From NCBI GenBank assembly GCA_037577475.1, contig CM075197.1, positions 10,278,018 to 10,342,017 of the forward strand: DNA of 64,000 nt. Direction: 5' to 3'. A program made the position numbers and the translations under genes. A model generated the notes under the pieces. The model ran no database searches. It had not been told where the DNA came from and saw only the letters and a program-made list of their open reading frames with translations. The DNA comes from Chaunax sp. Z400. Its lineage: Eukaryota > Chordata > Actinopteri > Lophiiformes > Chaunacidae. Within the stretch, counting starts at the first letter, position 1, and each line of letters opens with the position of its first letter. Positions 24,401-37,225 of this stretch are shown here, in pieces.

Positions 24401-27400
24401 GAGAAGACTTCTACTTTGAAAACAACCGACGGCCTCACCTCTTCCTTGAACCTCCAAACAACAGACAGGTGATGGCCTTTTTCAGATCGTCACTGCCGTA
24501 GATTGAGGGAGCTAGGGAGCGCGCCAGGGCGTTGTAAACATTAGGGGTAGCAGCCAGTGCCCTCAGTTCTTCCTCTTCCTGTGGAGACACCGATCCGGTA
24601 ACACCACGACCTGGAAGAGAAGAAAACATTAACTCTGTGTGCTAGAATTGCATCTCAACATCCTCTCAGAAAATAAAGTCAACGTTTCAGGGTTTTCTGT
24701 GTTTTTCGCGTTGACTTGTGATTTCTCCATCAGACCATATCACTATAAATACGTCATCTCTTCCTCTCCCCGTGGTACCGCAGCTCATTTGGTGACGGTA
24801 GCCTGCTGCAACTTCCTGTAATTGGTCCAAAGGTCTGAACATCCCAAAAAAATTCCGTTTGATCCAGACCGAGACCACCTCTTTTTGTCGGCTGTCGTAA
24901 TCCAAGGTGATTTTTTTTAGGCCCGTCTCCATTTCTTTGTCGAGTTTTGGTGGAGTTTATTGCGTTGGCGTGAGGGAGCTCTCACTTCAGCCGTGCATGC
25001 TGCTCTTCCATCCCACCCCAAGTCCAGTTTTTAGTCTTCAGAAATCAGCTTATTATTAACATTTCAGTCAATCAAGTCGAACCAGAAACAATATTTTTAA
25101 TTATTTAATATTCTTATTATTTTGGTCATTTTACTCTTATTTCACATCAGATTTATCTGATTATTTTACAGTTTTGCAGAAAGGTTCTGGTCTGATGATG
25201 TAAATTTCAGACACACATCCAGACATGGAACACTGATTTGCATATTTAATTTTAACCACGGTCGTCCCAAAGACCTCTAATCATTAGGTTTACCAGATAA
25301 AACAGATTGGCAGGTATCCTCGGGGAAACTTCAGAGGGAAGCAGCTACTAAATGGTTCCATTAGTCTTTCGCCACCATCCTTCAGGTCCTGTTGCATGTG
25401 TTCACACTCCTCCCTCAGTGGAGTGGGTGAGATGGGTTGGTGGTGCACCTGACCCCGAGGAGCTGAGATCCTACCTCAGCCGGCGTGACATGCATCATCC
25501 AATGGACAGAATGTATGGACTGGAATTTATATTGACTCCTCTTTTTTGTGGACAAAGATAAAGAGAATCTCGTGTTTTTGGTCGTTGATTTAGTCGCAGT
25601 GTTTAACGCCGTTGGTGTCGTCATTGATGGACATTTTTCATCATAGTTTTAAGTAACTAAATTCACACTGAAGCAGACGTTCATCTTTACCTGCCCCTTC
25701 TGTGTCCACCTGGATGCCAACTACTCGCAGGTAAGCTGAGCGAATGCCAACACCAGCACTTTTCTCTTTTCCTTTGGTCTTCACAGCGGCCATCTTCTTG
25801 ATGGAGTAGATACCCATGATTGTAACTCTGTTGCCTGGGACGACCTGGTCGCACAGATACCTGAGAGCGCAGGAGAAGACGACCGTCAGAGCCAACGATC
25901 CTTCATTTTTCATTTCTCCATCAGTTCATCAGCAGAAGCCTGGATTGAATACATTTCCATGACAATGACTTCTTTTACCTGTCGCAGTAGAGCTGTAGGT
26001 GACGCGGCATCTCCCCATGAGGCACAGCATCTGGAGATTCTTGCAGCCGGAGAGTCTGGAAGTCAACACAAACGCAGCGGTCCGGGATGATGAAGTAGGG
26101 GTCCATAGGACACTTAGCCCTTCCAACATTGTCACTGAGGAGAGAAACAAGTTGTTGGACATGATGGAGAAAAATGTGACACAAACTTCACTCATTCATA
26201 TTATGTCCTAGACCCAGATGGTCCTCATCCTCACCTGTTGCACTTGCGTGGCAGAGCGTAACCCTGCAGGCCCGGAGGCAGAGGGATGTTGTTGATGATG
26301 ACGCGACAGCCGCGGCACTGCAGACACACCTTGGTGGCCTTGGCCTTCACTGGTGTGGCCGAGATGATGATGCCATGTACCTTAACCAGGCGAGACACCT
26401 GTTCGGACTGCAGGGGAGACACATGACAAAGTGTGATCAAACAGTCAATGACAACTACGTGAACAGGAGACACCAGGAAGGAATGTAGGTACCTTGAGGT
26501 TGCGGATGGAAGCTTGATGTGCGTCACTCTTCAACATGACCTGGATATCCTGGACCGTCTCCTCACCCACAGGCCGGGGACGGGTGACCTCATCAGCTAC
26601 CTCCTTTGCAGCTTCCTCCAGCTGTAAATTATGTCAAATTATTAAAGGGGGGCAATCACAGCAACCAAAACAACTGTGTGGAAGTAAATCTGGTTTCATC
26701 GCTGTTTGTTGGCTTTAGACTCACAAGAGGCAGGTTCTCAGTGGGCAGCTTGTAGAGGCAGTCAGACAAATCCTCATCAAAGCTGGCAAGGTCCTCCACC
26801 TCCACCTCCACCCAGTACTCCCCCAAGGTGTAGTGTCTCTTAAGCTCATCTCTGATTTAAATAAAAGGAGCTAAAATTAACAATGTGGTGTGGAAGAACA
26901 AATGCTTGTTACCTCTAGAATGAAAATAGCCGAGGACATGACATTAGATCAAATACAGTAACTGAAGCTTTAAACAGTGATAAATGATAATTAGGATAAT
27001 ATTAGCACACAACTCAACAAAAAAATAACAAAGGCATTGCCTTTTGAGACATTTTAGTGTCTTATTTATTTATTTTTGTTAGCTCCCATTGGTATTTTAG
27101 ATTTTATACTTACTGTTCTTTCCCTCTTACACTTAATTGGAGCAACTGCAATGCTAAAATTTCCTTCAGGGATCAATAAAGTATCTCTAATTGTGATTAA
27201 TGGCAGATTGGCTGGTGATTATTGGCTGGTACATTGCAGTGATTTACTGTGGTACTTGATGAAGCTGAAGGACCATGCTGAGATACACTACAAACACAGT
27301 GGTTAACACAAAAGCATGTGAAGCAGAGATACTGACTTTTAGTCAATGGCTCCTACATTTCCCATAATGCAACTCAATGACCTGTTTCCTTAAACGCGCA

Positions 27401-27934
27401 GCTTTCTTAATGTCCCAGTCCAACTGGTTAACTTTTTCACCAGATTAAGATGCCATTGATGACATCATCAGGGGTATTTTATCACTAAAAACTTTCCTTC
27501 AGATCCAGATTTGACATCATAAACACTATTTACTCATTACAAACAGTTTTCACAAGCTAAGTAGCACCCATAATGAGTTTTGCATCTAAAAATGGGAATG
27601 TGAAAAGTCCCTTTAACATTAGTGTCTGCTTCATGAGGATCATTGTACATATTCAGCCTTTTTTTGTTGTTGTATGTAGCAAGATTCACCCATCTCCACG
27701 CCTCATTACCTTTCACACAGTCCCTAATTACAATGAGCTATGTCTACTATCATCATCTCACCTGTATTTATATGTGAAGCCGGTGCGGTCGGTCCCCTCT
27801 CTGAACTGTCGGAGGAACTCACGGAACCGCCTTTTGATCTGTATCCTCTTCTGTCCTCCGTCATCCACACCGGGTCCCTCTGCACCTCCGAGGCTGTCAC
27901 TGTAGAACACTCCCAGGTCGTCAAAGCCAGACAT
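21413..27934 (-). CDS. mcm5: DNA replication licensing factor MCM5
   Basis: Sixteen exons: 27934-27762, 26851-26725, 26630-26493, 26407-26235, 26134-25979, 25860-25691, 24610-24439, 24365-24254, 24136-23993, 23909-23844, 23760-23584, 23502-23390, 23292-23164, 23071-22929, 22687-22560, 21514-21413. They sum to 2223 nt (740 aa plus stop); phases close. MCM5 is one of six AAA+ subunits of the MCM2-7 replicative helicase. Cysteines of the N-terminal zinc-binding region are seen in VCLQCRGC and PRKCNSDNVGRAKCP. The catalytic core is intact: Walker A GDPGTAKS (387-394), Walker B with sensor approach VCIDEFDK (448-455), sensor 1 AAANS (492-496) and arginine finger SRFD (518-521). The C-terminal winged-helix end (QKYPEHAIYKVLQLMLRRGE) is present. 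Length matches vertebrate MCM5 (human 734). Confidence 0.98.
21525..21600 (+). repeat. Teleost dispersed repeat, second copy
   Basis: ATAATAATAAAGTTTATTT followed by CAGCACTT and ACAAAGTACTTTACATGG. It matches the layout of the copy at 9981-10140. It sits only 11 bp from the last mcm5 exon. Confidence 0.7.
27060..27195 (+). repeat. Teleost retroelement tail fragment in mcm5 intron 1
   Basis: Ends in TTCAGGGATCAATAAAGTAT, a stretch that terminates many fish LINE-type repeats. The rest is AT-rich and degenerate. Identified by recognition only. Confidence 0.5.
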
Positions 27935-28232
27935 GGTGGACCAGGTCGGTTAACAACAAGGAAGGAATGAAAGATAATGGTAGTTTTTTCTTGGTTAAAA
28001 GAAAAACACGCTGGACAGTCGCTGCCAAAGACGAGTCTGGCCAGATGAACTGTTTCGCGGCAAAAGCTGAACTCCTTCCCGTCACTTTCCCGCGAGTCGC
28101 TTTTTGCAACGCCTCTTCTGTCATATGATTGGCTGGAAGCAATAACGGCGTGTTTCTATTGGTTAATGTGACTCAAAGAGGCGTGCCTTCAATGCAAAGC
28201 TGGGGTTTGTGAGGACTGATGGCGCGAAAACG
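27935..28232 (-). promoter_or_regulatory. mcm5 promoter with E2F-like and CCAAT elements
   Basis: Three E2F-like sites lie within 300 bp upstream of the start codon: TTTCGCGG (28053-28060), TTTCCCGC (28086-28093) and GGCGCGAAAA (28221-28230, TTTTCGCGCC on the minus strand). ATTGG occurs on the plus strand at 28128-28132 and 28158-28162, i.e. CCAAT in the direction of mcm5. E2F control of MCM genes at G1/S is well established; its use here is inferred from the sites. The cluster is TATA-less. Confidence 0.75.
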
Positions 28233-29596
28233 ACAAGAGGAGGCGGAGCAGACAGACTGCAAAGCAGTATGGGTACATCATTAGCTTCAAGTGCAAACTG
28301 CAGTCATGGTGGAACAAAAGCACAAATTTAATCACCTCAAACATGTCTTTAAGCTATTTTTAGGAGAGCTGTCTTTATGGACAGGATGCAGTGGGCATCC
28401 AGTGCAATAAGAGTCAACTAGGTTCCTGCAAGCTTGTATACAATTTATTTTGTTTAATGGAAGTGACAAAGGCTACAGATGATCAGCAAGCACAGCTTTC
28501 CACTAATGTCTCAAGATTTTCAGAAAAGAAAATGTATTCCATCCAAACATGTTTTGAGAAAAAAATATAAAAAAGTACCCTGCTTTGAATCTAAAAAGAT
28601 GTAAATATATATTTTTTTATTATAATAAAACGTGAACTATACAAGATGTCTTGTATTTCACTGAAAGGTCAATTCTCTGTACATGCACTGTTTTTTTTTT
28701 AAATTTCCACATCAACCTTGTGCAATCTCTATGCTGACCCACAATTCCAAACTAGCTGTGATGTTATGGTGAGCAACTGAGATTTAAGGTGAGCACTTTC
28801 AACAAACTTGTGGGGTCAAACTCCACTTTCTCGTCCATTATTTTTCACAATGATGCTCAAACATCCAAGCGAGGGAACAATCAGCCATGCACATTTTTCA
28901 GTCAAGTTTATTATTTTACGTTTGTCAATATCCAGAATTTGCAAATGGGATGATGTGTGTATGTATTGCATCGCTTGAAGAAAGGTAAAGCATCTCTCCT
29001 GCTGAATGTGTTGAGAAACAGCATGCTGTATAACATTTGGTTGCTAAAAAAGTGTTACAGCACATATGCCAAATTTCAAAAATGTTTAATAAAAAAAAAT
29101 ATAAGCACATTTTACTTCACTCTTAAAAACCCTCCTGTCAAGAAGCACAAGAGCTCCAGTTCTTTCACTGGTTTTGAAGGATGAGATGGATGTAGATTCT
29201 AATAAATGCTGGTAATTATGTCTAGTTAATGCTGTAAGATTATCCTCAATCATTAAAACCAAACTCTGTTGAGCAAACGATTGACTAGCCTTGTTAAAAA
29301 AAGAAAAGGAAAAAAAAGAAGAAGATAGGCCTACATTTTCTCTCTCACCTCAATCATGGATCAACAGCCCTTTTCCTTAAAACACAAACACCGTAGCATG
29401 TTAGCAAACAGGTTTATTTTTCAGCAGAGCAAACAGAAAAATAACATTAACCTCCATTGACCTACAAATGTAATCAATATCTCCACGAAAATCACTCATA
29501 ACAGGCAGCATGATCTGTAAGAGCAAAACGGTTCAATGCCGTTCAGGAAGTCATGTTGCTGGCCGAAACCTTCTGATTCCTGCTTCCTTGTTCTGT
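28233..29596. other. Intergenic spacer between mcm5 and gcat
   Basis: AT-rich, with no recognisable gene. The gcat 3' UTR lies at its right-hand end. TTTATT at 29413-29418 (AATAAA on the minus strand) is a likely gcat poly(A) signal, giving a 3' UTR of about 200 nt. Confidence 0.55.
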
Positions 29597-32500
29597 TCAT
29601 GAGATGACTCCGAGCTTCCTGCCGGTCTGGATGAAAGCGTCGACACAATGGTCGATGTCTTCATCTGTGTGGGCGGCTGAAATCTGAACGCGGATTCTGG
29701 CTTTGCCTTTTGGTACCACTGGGTAGGAGAAGCCGATCACATACACTCCTGTGGAGGGAAGAGAGGAGTCAATAGCAGTAGAGACCCTTTCTGAGGCAGT
29801 GAAGATGGATCATTTACATCAGATGTTCTCAATCCAACGACTGTAAATTAATGGCCTCCCCTGGTGGTTAATCCCAGTGACTCCTTTTGCATTTCTAATT
29901 TAATCATTTCACCTCTCAATGCTACGCTGCCTGCTAAAACCCTTTTTTTTTTTTGTTACGTTACGTTTTGTGAAAAAAATATTTAAAAGTTTTTGAGTTA
30001 GGCTCCGGAAGTGAAGCGTGACAGAGGGATGGATGGAACCCATTCCTATTATTCCTCCATTTCATTCATGGCGGGGGATAATAAATATGGAACTGATCAA
30101 ACTAATCATAAAGTAAAAAAAAATTATATCAGAGGACACAGATGTCCATGACTACTGGGAAAACTACATTTGTGCTGATGTGGATAGATCATAACATCTA
30201 CTGTAGGGGAATGTGTGCAAAATAACATGAAACTCACCTCAGTTCAAATGCAGATACAAATGTAAAAATATTTAAATTAAGGAAACCAATTATGAGAAGC
30301 ACACCTTTAGGTCCCCTAAAAAGCATGTGTGGACTCTCAAGTTTCACTCAAGTTTTTGCTGCTGTCTTTGGCAAATTCGCTTGAAATTGTTAAGATGTTC
30401 TTCTAAATGTTCACTTGTTGTTCAGTGTAGGAAGAACTTCGTTGCCTGAGCCGTATTGAATAACATTCACCTCTATTCTCCCTTTCAACCACTTCACTCC
30501 TCCTGCCTTCCCTCAGGAGAAATAAAGTGGAGACTCTTTTAGCTCGCGGTACCTGGTGCCGTTCATTCCGGCTACAGCCTTGGCATATTCAACAAGAGTC
30601 ATCTGGAGATGGATTTATGCAGCTTTGCACTATTGAGACTTCTCTGCTCATTTTAGTTTTCACACACTGTCAATTGCAACATGTAGATTTAAAAAAAACA
30701 TAGTTTGTACTATTTCAAATTAGTCAAACTAGTCTACAATCTTTCCAGGTACCTTCTGGAAAATGTAGAGGTTCTGTCAGGGGTAGAGGTACCACTGATT
30801 GGGAATCACTGATCTAGCTATTGAGAGCTAACTCATAGATCTTACTACTTAGGTGTAAATGCAGTACGGTTCTTTCAAATCAGACACAATGCAGAGAAAA
30901 GCTGAATCAAAGGGCTGGGTGTACACGGAAACATTTTCTAATCTGGATCACGTTTTCACTGCTCTCTCACCGAGCTTCAGCATATCATCGGCCATCAGAG
31001 ACGCCAGCCGTGCGTCGCCCAGCATCACAGGACAGATGGGGTGAGCGGCGCCTGCGATGGTAAAGCCAGCCTTTGTCATGTTGTCTCTGAACCTGAATGG
31101 ACAGCAGAGAAGAAAAAAAAAAGATAGCTGTTGATAAGGGCTGATGAAGGCAAAATTAAATGTTAAGCTAAGACTATCTGCCGTCTACGTGGTTCCATGG
31201 GTTTTTCCATGATTGTTGGTATATCTAGAGTGTTGAGCACAGCAGCCTAATAATGGCCTGAAGGGAGGATGTGAAAGTTACCGAACAAGCTGATACAACA
31301 AGCTGGGAAAGACAACAACCCTGCTGCCAGTACAAATATTACTTTATTTGGTAACTGGTTTAGGACAAGACAAAAATGTGAGGTCAATAAGCTCCAATAT
31401 TGGTAAAATGCTGGGTTTAGTAAGATCGAGTCTCCAGAGAAGACCGACAAAAATTGTATGATTTAAAAAAAATTAAATGGGATGATATGAGGTGAAAAAA
31501 TATATTGTTTTTTTACTGATTTCAGTTGAGTTTATGTTGACAAGCATTAACAAATGATCACATATTAGTACATGTTGTTTAATTGAAGTTTTATACATGG
31601 TCAGGTTGAATCCTGAGTTGTTGCACAGCTACAGTGACTGTACTCAACAGCTTGGAGAGCAGATTAACCAAAATACAAAAGTTTCCGTGTAGCTGTTATG
31701 GAATTAGCATTTGTTGCATAATAGTGGACATTGGTCATTTTAACTGATGAAAACAACCAGAGGCTACAAATGCTCTGCTGCATGAAGTCTGCATGCTTTA
31801 AAAACTGGTCTTTGCCGATTAAAAATTATGAGAGAAAAAAAAATAATGAAGAAATGTGTTAGCCTCACAGCTTTATGTGTGGGCTAGCTGATGCAGATAA
31901 CCCAACGCACCTCATGGTTTTGGCCGTCATGCTCTGTGCAATCTCACTGGATGCGAGCAGCAGCTCCACAGCCCGGGTCGCACAGCCCACCACAGGAGGG
32001 GGGAGAGAGTTGGAGAACAGGTACGGCCGCGAGCGCTGCCTCAGCAGGTCAATGAGAGGCTTAGGGCCAACTGTGTAGCCACCTAAAGGAAAGAAAGACT
32101 GATTTGACGTGAAACAGTTAAATCTATGGGTGCAGGTATTATCCCCCTAAGGCCCCGATCACACAGGGACTCATCTCTAGAGACGCAGCTGCATCAGAGA
32201 CCAGGTGGAAAAGCAGGCCTTAATCAGAGTCTAAAGATCACCAGCAGAGCGAGACCCACAGAAGAAAGGAGCGTGTGCTCTACCAAAGGAAAACCATGGT
32301 TCTGATGGTGACGGAACTAATGTCCAAACAGAGCCAGAAGAAGAGTGACTATTGAACAGGCATTCATCAGGACACCAGAAACACTATGAGCGATAATGAA
32401 GCTCCATTTCTATAACATGTGTAAAAAGGCAACTCTTTGTTTACATGTTCCCATAACAACCTAATGACATGATGAAAAGCCAGATGTTGTGTTTTTATCT

Positions 32501-35500
32501 TTTAGAAGATTAATCAATGTAGCTTAAAAGCTAAATGTTTGAACCGCATCAGTAAACAGGCAGAACCATTGAAGTCTGACAGACACATACCAGCTGCTCC
32601 TCCCAGTGCTTTCCCCAGGGTGGAGTTTACGATGTGAACTCTGTCCATCACTCCCAGGAGCTCGTCTGTTCCTCTGTAAATCACAGGGAGGGCTTCCATT
32701 AGTTCATCCTTCATGATGATAGTAACAAAGCCCCTGAGTGAAGGTCGCCTTCCTCTGGCAACACCTACTGGCTGTTACCAACAAAAAAAACACTGTCACA
32801 CATGTTACAGATAGAAACACAAGTTTCACGCGGTTTTACTTTGACCTTTGAACTTTTTTTTTTCTCCACAAACACTATTTCATGACACTACAATAGTTTT
32901 AAGGGTTGTTATAATGACATATTTGTACATTTGGGCAAAGCATAACAAAGCCAACAAGCATATTTCTGTCTCTTTCTTATGTCCGATCTGATCTGCCTCC
33001 TACATTGTCATTATTTATAATAAAACTTTATTTCACTTCATTCAAGTTGTTAGAATGTTCTTCATAAAAATGTTCAACTTTAGCAGATTTTCTATTCTTC
33101 CAAATGAACAAACTCTAACAACCAATTTATTTTAGAACAGTTAGTTAGTTATTCCTTGGACTAGATGATTTAATCTCTTGGTAGCTACACTATCCTGATG
33201 GCCTCTTGGCTTGTGGGAGACTTTGTGGGAGACTTTGTGGGAGACGGTGGAGCCGGTTGTGTAGGAGGGGGCGGCTGATGGATGAGGGCCCGGCTGCAGA
33301 CACACTGAGGTCCCCAGGAGGCGCCCAAACCCCCACCGAGCGCCCGGGCCGGCAGATTCCTGGTTGGCCTGCCTCTTTCTCTTTCAGTTCCTCCTTGCCA
33401 GCCAGGTCCCTCCCACATCTTTAAGTGACTCACATCCCTGTTTCCAGTTTATATAAGCGGGGCCATTTCCAAGATGGCCCTCTCTCTCACCCTCCTGGAA
33501 GGTTGGGGCCTCCTAGGCACCCAACATGACTTTGTTTGGTTTGTTTGTGTTAGAGTAGCCCTTTGTTCTCTTTATGGATTTGTTTGGAAGATTCATTGCA
33601 TTCAACACCTGCACGTCATCACTGACGACCGATATGCACATTATAGTAATTTCTGTTGAGTTATCTTTAATAAATTTACTGATCACTTGAATGGTTACTG
33701 AGTGGACCTTCCTTCTTTGTTATGCTCTTGAACGAGGTGGGCATAACAAGTGGGGGCTCGTCCGGGATCTACATATACACTCGATGTCTGTCACATGAAG
33801 TCACTGGTGTTACTATGACTACATGTTATTATGAGTGATGTGTTTGTATTGTGATGGCCCTGGGCCACCTTTCAGTTCCTGGTTAGCCTGCCTCTTTCTC
33901 TTTCAGGTCCTCCTTAGTGAAAATAGTGAAAGTAGTGAAAATGTAATGGCGGATGCGCTTTCTCGAGCGTGTTTGACTATTCCTTCTCTACACTTTCATG
34001 TCTCATTAATTCATGTTACTAACTTGACTTCTTCCCCAGAGTCTTTGTGCTTTTCCTTGTCATTGTCACCAAGTTGTTAATGAGGGATTGTGGGTTCTCT
34101 GTAGAATAAAGAGTCGGTCTAGACCGACTCTTTATTCTCTTGGAACGCTCTTCTTGGAAAGTGCCTTGCTATAACTTTTGTTGTGATTTGGTGATGTATA
34201 AATAAAGCTGTCTTGACTATTCTTTGATTGTTGTTGATTTGAAAGGGGGAAAAAATGATGGAAAAAATTAAAATGATTTCATACAATGTTGCTTAAAGAT
34301 GTATAATTGAATTTAATAAGTGTAAATAATCAAATATCAGTTTCATTATTTATAACTAAATCAGGTTGTAATGTCACATGGATTCCTTAATGAATCTATG
34401 AAACAATAAAAACACATTAAGCTCAACTTCTTCTTAGTGATTCCTCTTAAAAGACGTTTTCGGGATGTAAGAAGGAACACACTTTGCACATCATAATAAA
34501 AAAAAACACGTTTTACATTTCTGGGTCCATCAGAATTTTACCCACCTGCCCCGTGGCCCCAGGAATCCAGTGGCGTGGCATTCATCTATAAACACCATGG
34601 CTCCATACTGTTCAGCAAGGTCACAGATTCCAGTTAAGGGAGCCACGTCTCCGTCCATGGAGAAAACTCCATCAGTGACGACCAGCCGCATGCGAGAAGA
34701 CTGAGGAGGACAAAACAGAGGCCAGATGATCAGTGGAGTACATGATGGTGGTCCTTTCACAATCTCATCAATACTATAACCCTTATGTGACCCTGTCGCC
34801 TCATTAATGAAGTTAATACACCAGGCAACTCTAATGTTTTTGACCTGTATGAATAAGTCATGTTAAGGTTAATAAGGTCAATAAGGTTCATGTTTACTGT
34901 TGTGTTACATCACCTTTTCCTTTAACAACACTCAGTGAGTGTTTGTGAAGAGAGGACACTACATGCTGAAGTGCTAAAGTAGAATTCTGTCCCATATTTG
35001 CTTGATATACGACTTCAGTTGCTCAGTCTGACAGTCTGAGGTCTCTGCTGTCATATGTGGTGCTTCATATTGCACGACACATTTTCAGTGGGAGACAATT
35101 CTGGGCTGCAGACAGGTCGGTCTAGTAGCAGTGCCTTTTACTCTGTAGCTTCGCTGTAGTACAGAGGCAGAATGTGAAGTTTGCTCGTCTTGCTGGAATA
35201 AACGAGGACGTCCCCGAAAAAGACGTCTGAATGGCAGCATGTGTTGGTCCAAAAAATCTGTATGTACCTTTCAGCATTTCACTTGCATTGAATGTCAAAA
35301 AGGATTAGGAAATGATCACCATCTGTTTTATTAATGTTTTAAACCTTTTTGGAATCGGGGTTGCATTCTTGCATTGTACATAATGAAGTTTACGTCAACA
35401 ACAACATCAGTTTTACTACTGGAAACAATGAGTACACAAAAGCACATTTGACCATCTGTTGCTAACTGATATCTTATTTGGGTAACATTGGCTCCTTGGT

Positions 35501-37225
35501 TGATTGAAAACCGAATCCAATCAAGCTGACTTGATGCTAAAATACTGAAGCTAAAGCTAACACCTCCCAGCCAAACAGTCAGTGTAGGTAACCCAAGAAC
35601 TGGTCCCTGCAAACTGCTGATACTGGATTATCATGACTCAGGGTGTAGAATATGGCTTACTTATATGTCATAATATAGAAGACATGATACCAGCAGCAGA
35701 AAAATTCATCGAATGCATATGAATAATTTTTGTTTTCACGTAAAACCACGCGGTTGTACACGAACTGCACAGGAAGAGGTTCACACACACACACCTGAGA
35801 CTCTTTGAGCTTGTCCTCCAGGTCACTAAGGTCCATGTGTTTGTAGCGCAGCCTCTTCGCCCGACAAAGACGGATCCCATCAATGATGGAGGCATGGTTT
35901 AGCTCGTCAGACAGCACTGCATCATCTGGGCCTAACAGAACCTGGTGTGAGAGTGACATGATATAGTATCTGTCCTAATAGAGGCATCCTTTCTGTACAG
36001 TATAATCAAGAGAGTGGCGTGTAAAGCTTGACACACCTCAAACAGTCCAGCGTTGGCATCAAAACAGCTAGCATAAAGGATGCAGTCCTCCCGCTCATGA
36101 AACTCTGCTAGCTTCTGCTCCAGATTTTTGTGCAAGTTCTATAAACAGAGTGAACTCAATAACCTCCATGAGATTTGGCTGTAATATAGTTTAGTAAATG
36201 TTGTTATCCATGTGTTGACATGCTGATTCAGTTAGCCATCATACCTGCGTGCCACAGATGAATCTGACAGAACTCAATCCAGCACCGTATGACTTAAGAG
36301 CATCGATCCCTGCCTGCACCACCTCTGGATGACTGGACAGTCCGAGGTAGTTGTTGGCACAGAAATTCAATATACCTGAGAGAGAGAGGGGGAGGTTTCA
36401 GGTCATAATCCAAAGACAATAAGCACTCTGAGCAACTCCAACCTTGTACAGGACATTCTGACTTTATTTATTCGACAAATAAGGTAAACAAAAGAATATA
36501 ATGAAGCAACTAAACAAAAGAGTGACAGAAAAACAAAACAATGGATGCTGGGAACGTTGCATCCAGATGAAAACAGAGCCACGTTGACCAATGAGGGGTC
36601 ATGGCCTGACGTCAATGGGCCATTTATAAATCAGCAGAATCAATTCTCGGCAAAGGTTTACCCTGATGTTAACACTGTTAGGAAGTGACGGGCTTTTTTA
36701 AATTCATTACAAATACAACTATGCTTCATTTCCCACTTAGTTTAAAAGTCACTTTTAAACCTGTTGCCTGTTGATGTTATAAGCCGTGTTTTAAGACCTC
36801 TCTTTGCAATATTGTTGGGACTTTTTGAGAATAGCTTGAAACATACGGTTCTGAAAAGTTGCGTTGAATTGCTGGACAGACAGCAGTCCTGTCAAACAAA
36901 TCAGTTTGAGCCAAGTTCAGCAAGACAACATCGAGGGCAAAGGGCCAAATTGGCAACCCTGTGGTGCGTTTAAGGACACAGTCCCTGCTGTAATCTGCTA
37001 CTCACTGCTGTGACTGCCGTCCACGTTGATTTGAGGACCTTGCTTAGATGTAATGATCCTCTCCGCCTTCCACGTCCCCGCGGCTCGAATACCATCGAGC
37101 TCATTCTCCAGCACAGCTCTAGCCTCAGCGACAGCGGCGTAACTCCGTCCAAAAACCGAGGCCGGGTACGGGAGGACGCCCCGGACTGCTTTCATCAAGC
37201 TCCGTGAAGCTTTGGCGACCGACAT
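29597..37225 (-). CDS. gcat: Glycine C-acetyltransferase (2-amino-3-ketobutyrate CoA ligase), mitochondrial
   Basis: Nine exons: 37225-37006, 36375-36245, 36138-36037, 35941-35795, 34700-34546, 32673-32591, 32082-31911, 31092-30971, 29748-29597. They sum to 1284 nt (427 aa plus stop) with closed phases. The PLP enzyme splits 2-amino-3-ketobutyrate with CoA into glycine and acetyl-CoA, the second step of threonine breakdown, in mitochondria. The first ~30 residues (SVAKASRSLMKAVRGVL) are basic and lack acids until after residue 30, fitting a transit peptide. Family blocks are NFCANNYLGLSSHPEV, SYGAGLSSVRFICGTQ, SDELNHASIIDGIRLC and FIDECHATGFLG (Asp-x-x-His of the cofactor site). The PLP lysine is Lys273 in NSTLGKALGG. 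The end is KARIRVQISAAHTDEDID. It is eight residues longer than human (419), mostly in the presequence. Intron 5 contains an LTR relic. Confidence 0.97.
30055..30245. repeat. Dispersed repeat shared with 6880-7215
   Basis: Contains CATGGCGGGGGATAATA and GTGCTGATGTGGATAGATC, both also present with small changes in foxred2 intron 8, but in the opposite order. Family unknown. Confidence 0.55.
33180..34080 (+). mobile_element. Decayed LTR retroelement (LTR, primer-binding site, pol scrap)
   Basis: A putative LTR ends at about 33748 (GCATAACA). It contains a TATA box (TATATAAGC, about 33451) and a poly(A) signal (AATAAA, about 33670). Two bases later comes TGGGGGCTCGTCCGGGAT (33751-33768), the classic tRNA-Pro primer-binding site sequence. 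About 170 bp downstream a short frame reads ENVMADALSRACL (33940-33970), the sequence seen at the RNase H end of Ty3/gypsy-type polyproteins. Most of gag, protease and reverse transcriptase is missing. A stretch starting CTGGTTGGCCTGCCTC (about 33360) recurs at about 33878. A 12-bp unit (CTTTGTGGGAGA) is repeated three times at 33210-33245. The element lies antisense in gcat intron 5. Outer boundaries are uncertain. Confidence 0.7.
34103..34138. repeat. 36-bp perfect palindrome
   Basis: AGAATAAAGAGTCGGTCT is followed immediately by its exact reverse complement, with the centre between 34120 and 34121 and no spacer. Each arm contains AATAAA, so the sequence offers a poly(A) hexamer on both strands. 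It lies just 3' of the LTR relic and 5' of a repeat tail (about 34155-34215) in gcat intron 5. Confidence 0.95.

Noticed and set aside
33185..33433. Pro-rich frames on both strands at 33185-33433
   Set aside because: GC-rich LTR sequence with a 12-bp tandem repeat explains the open frames.
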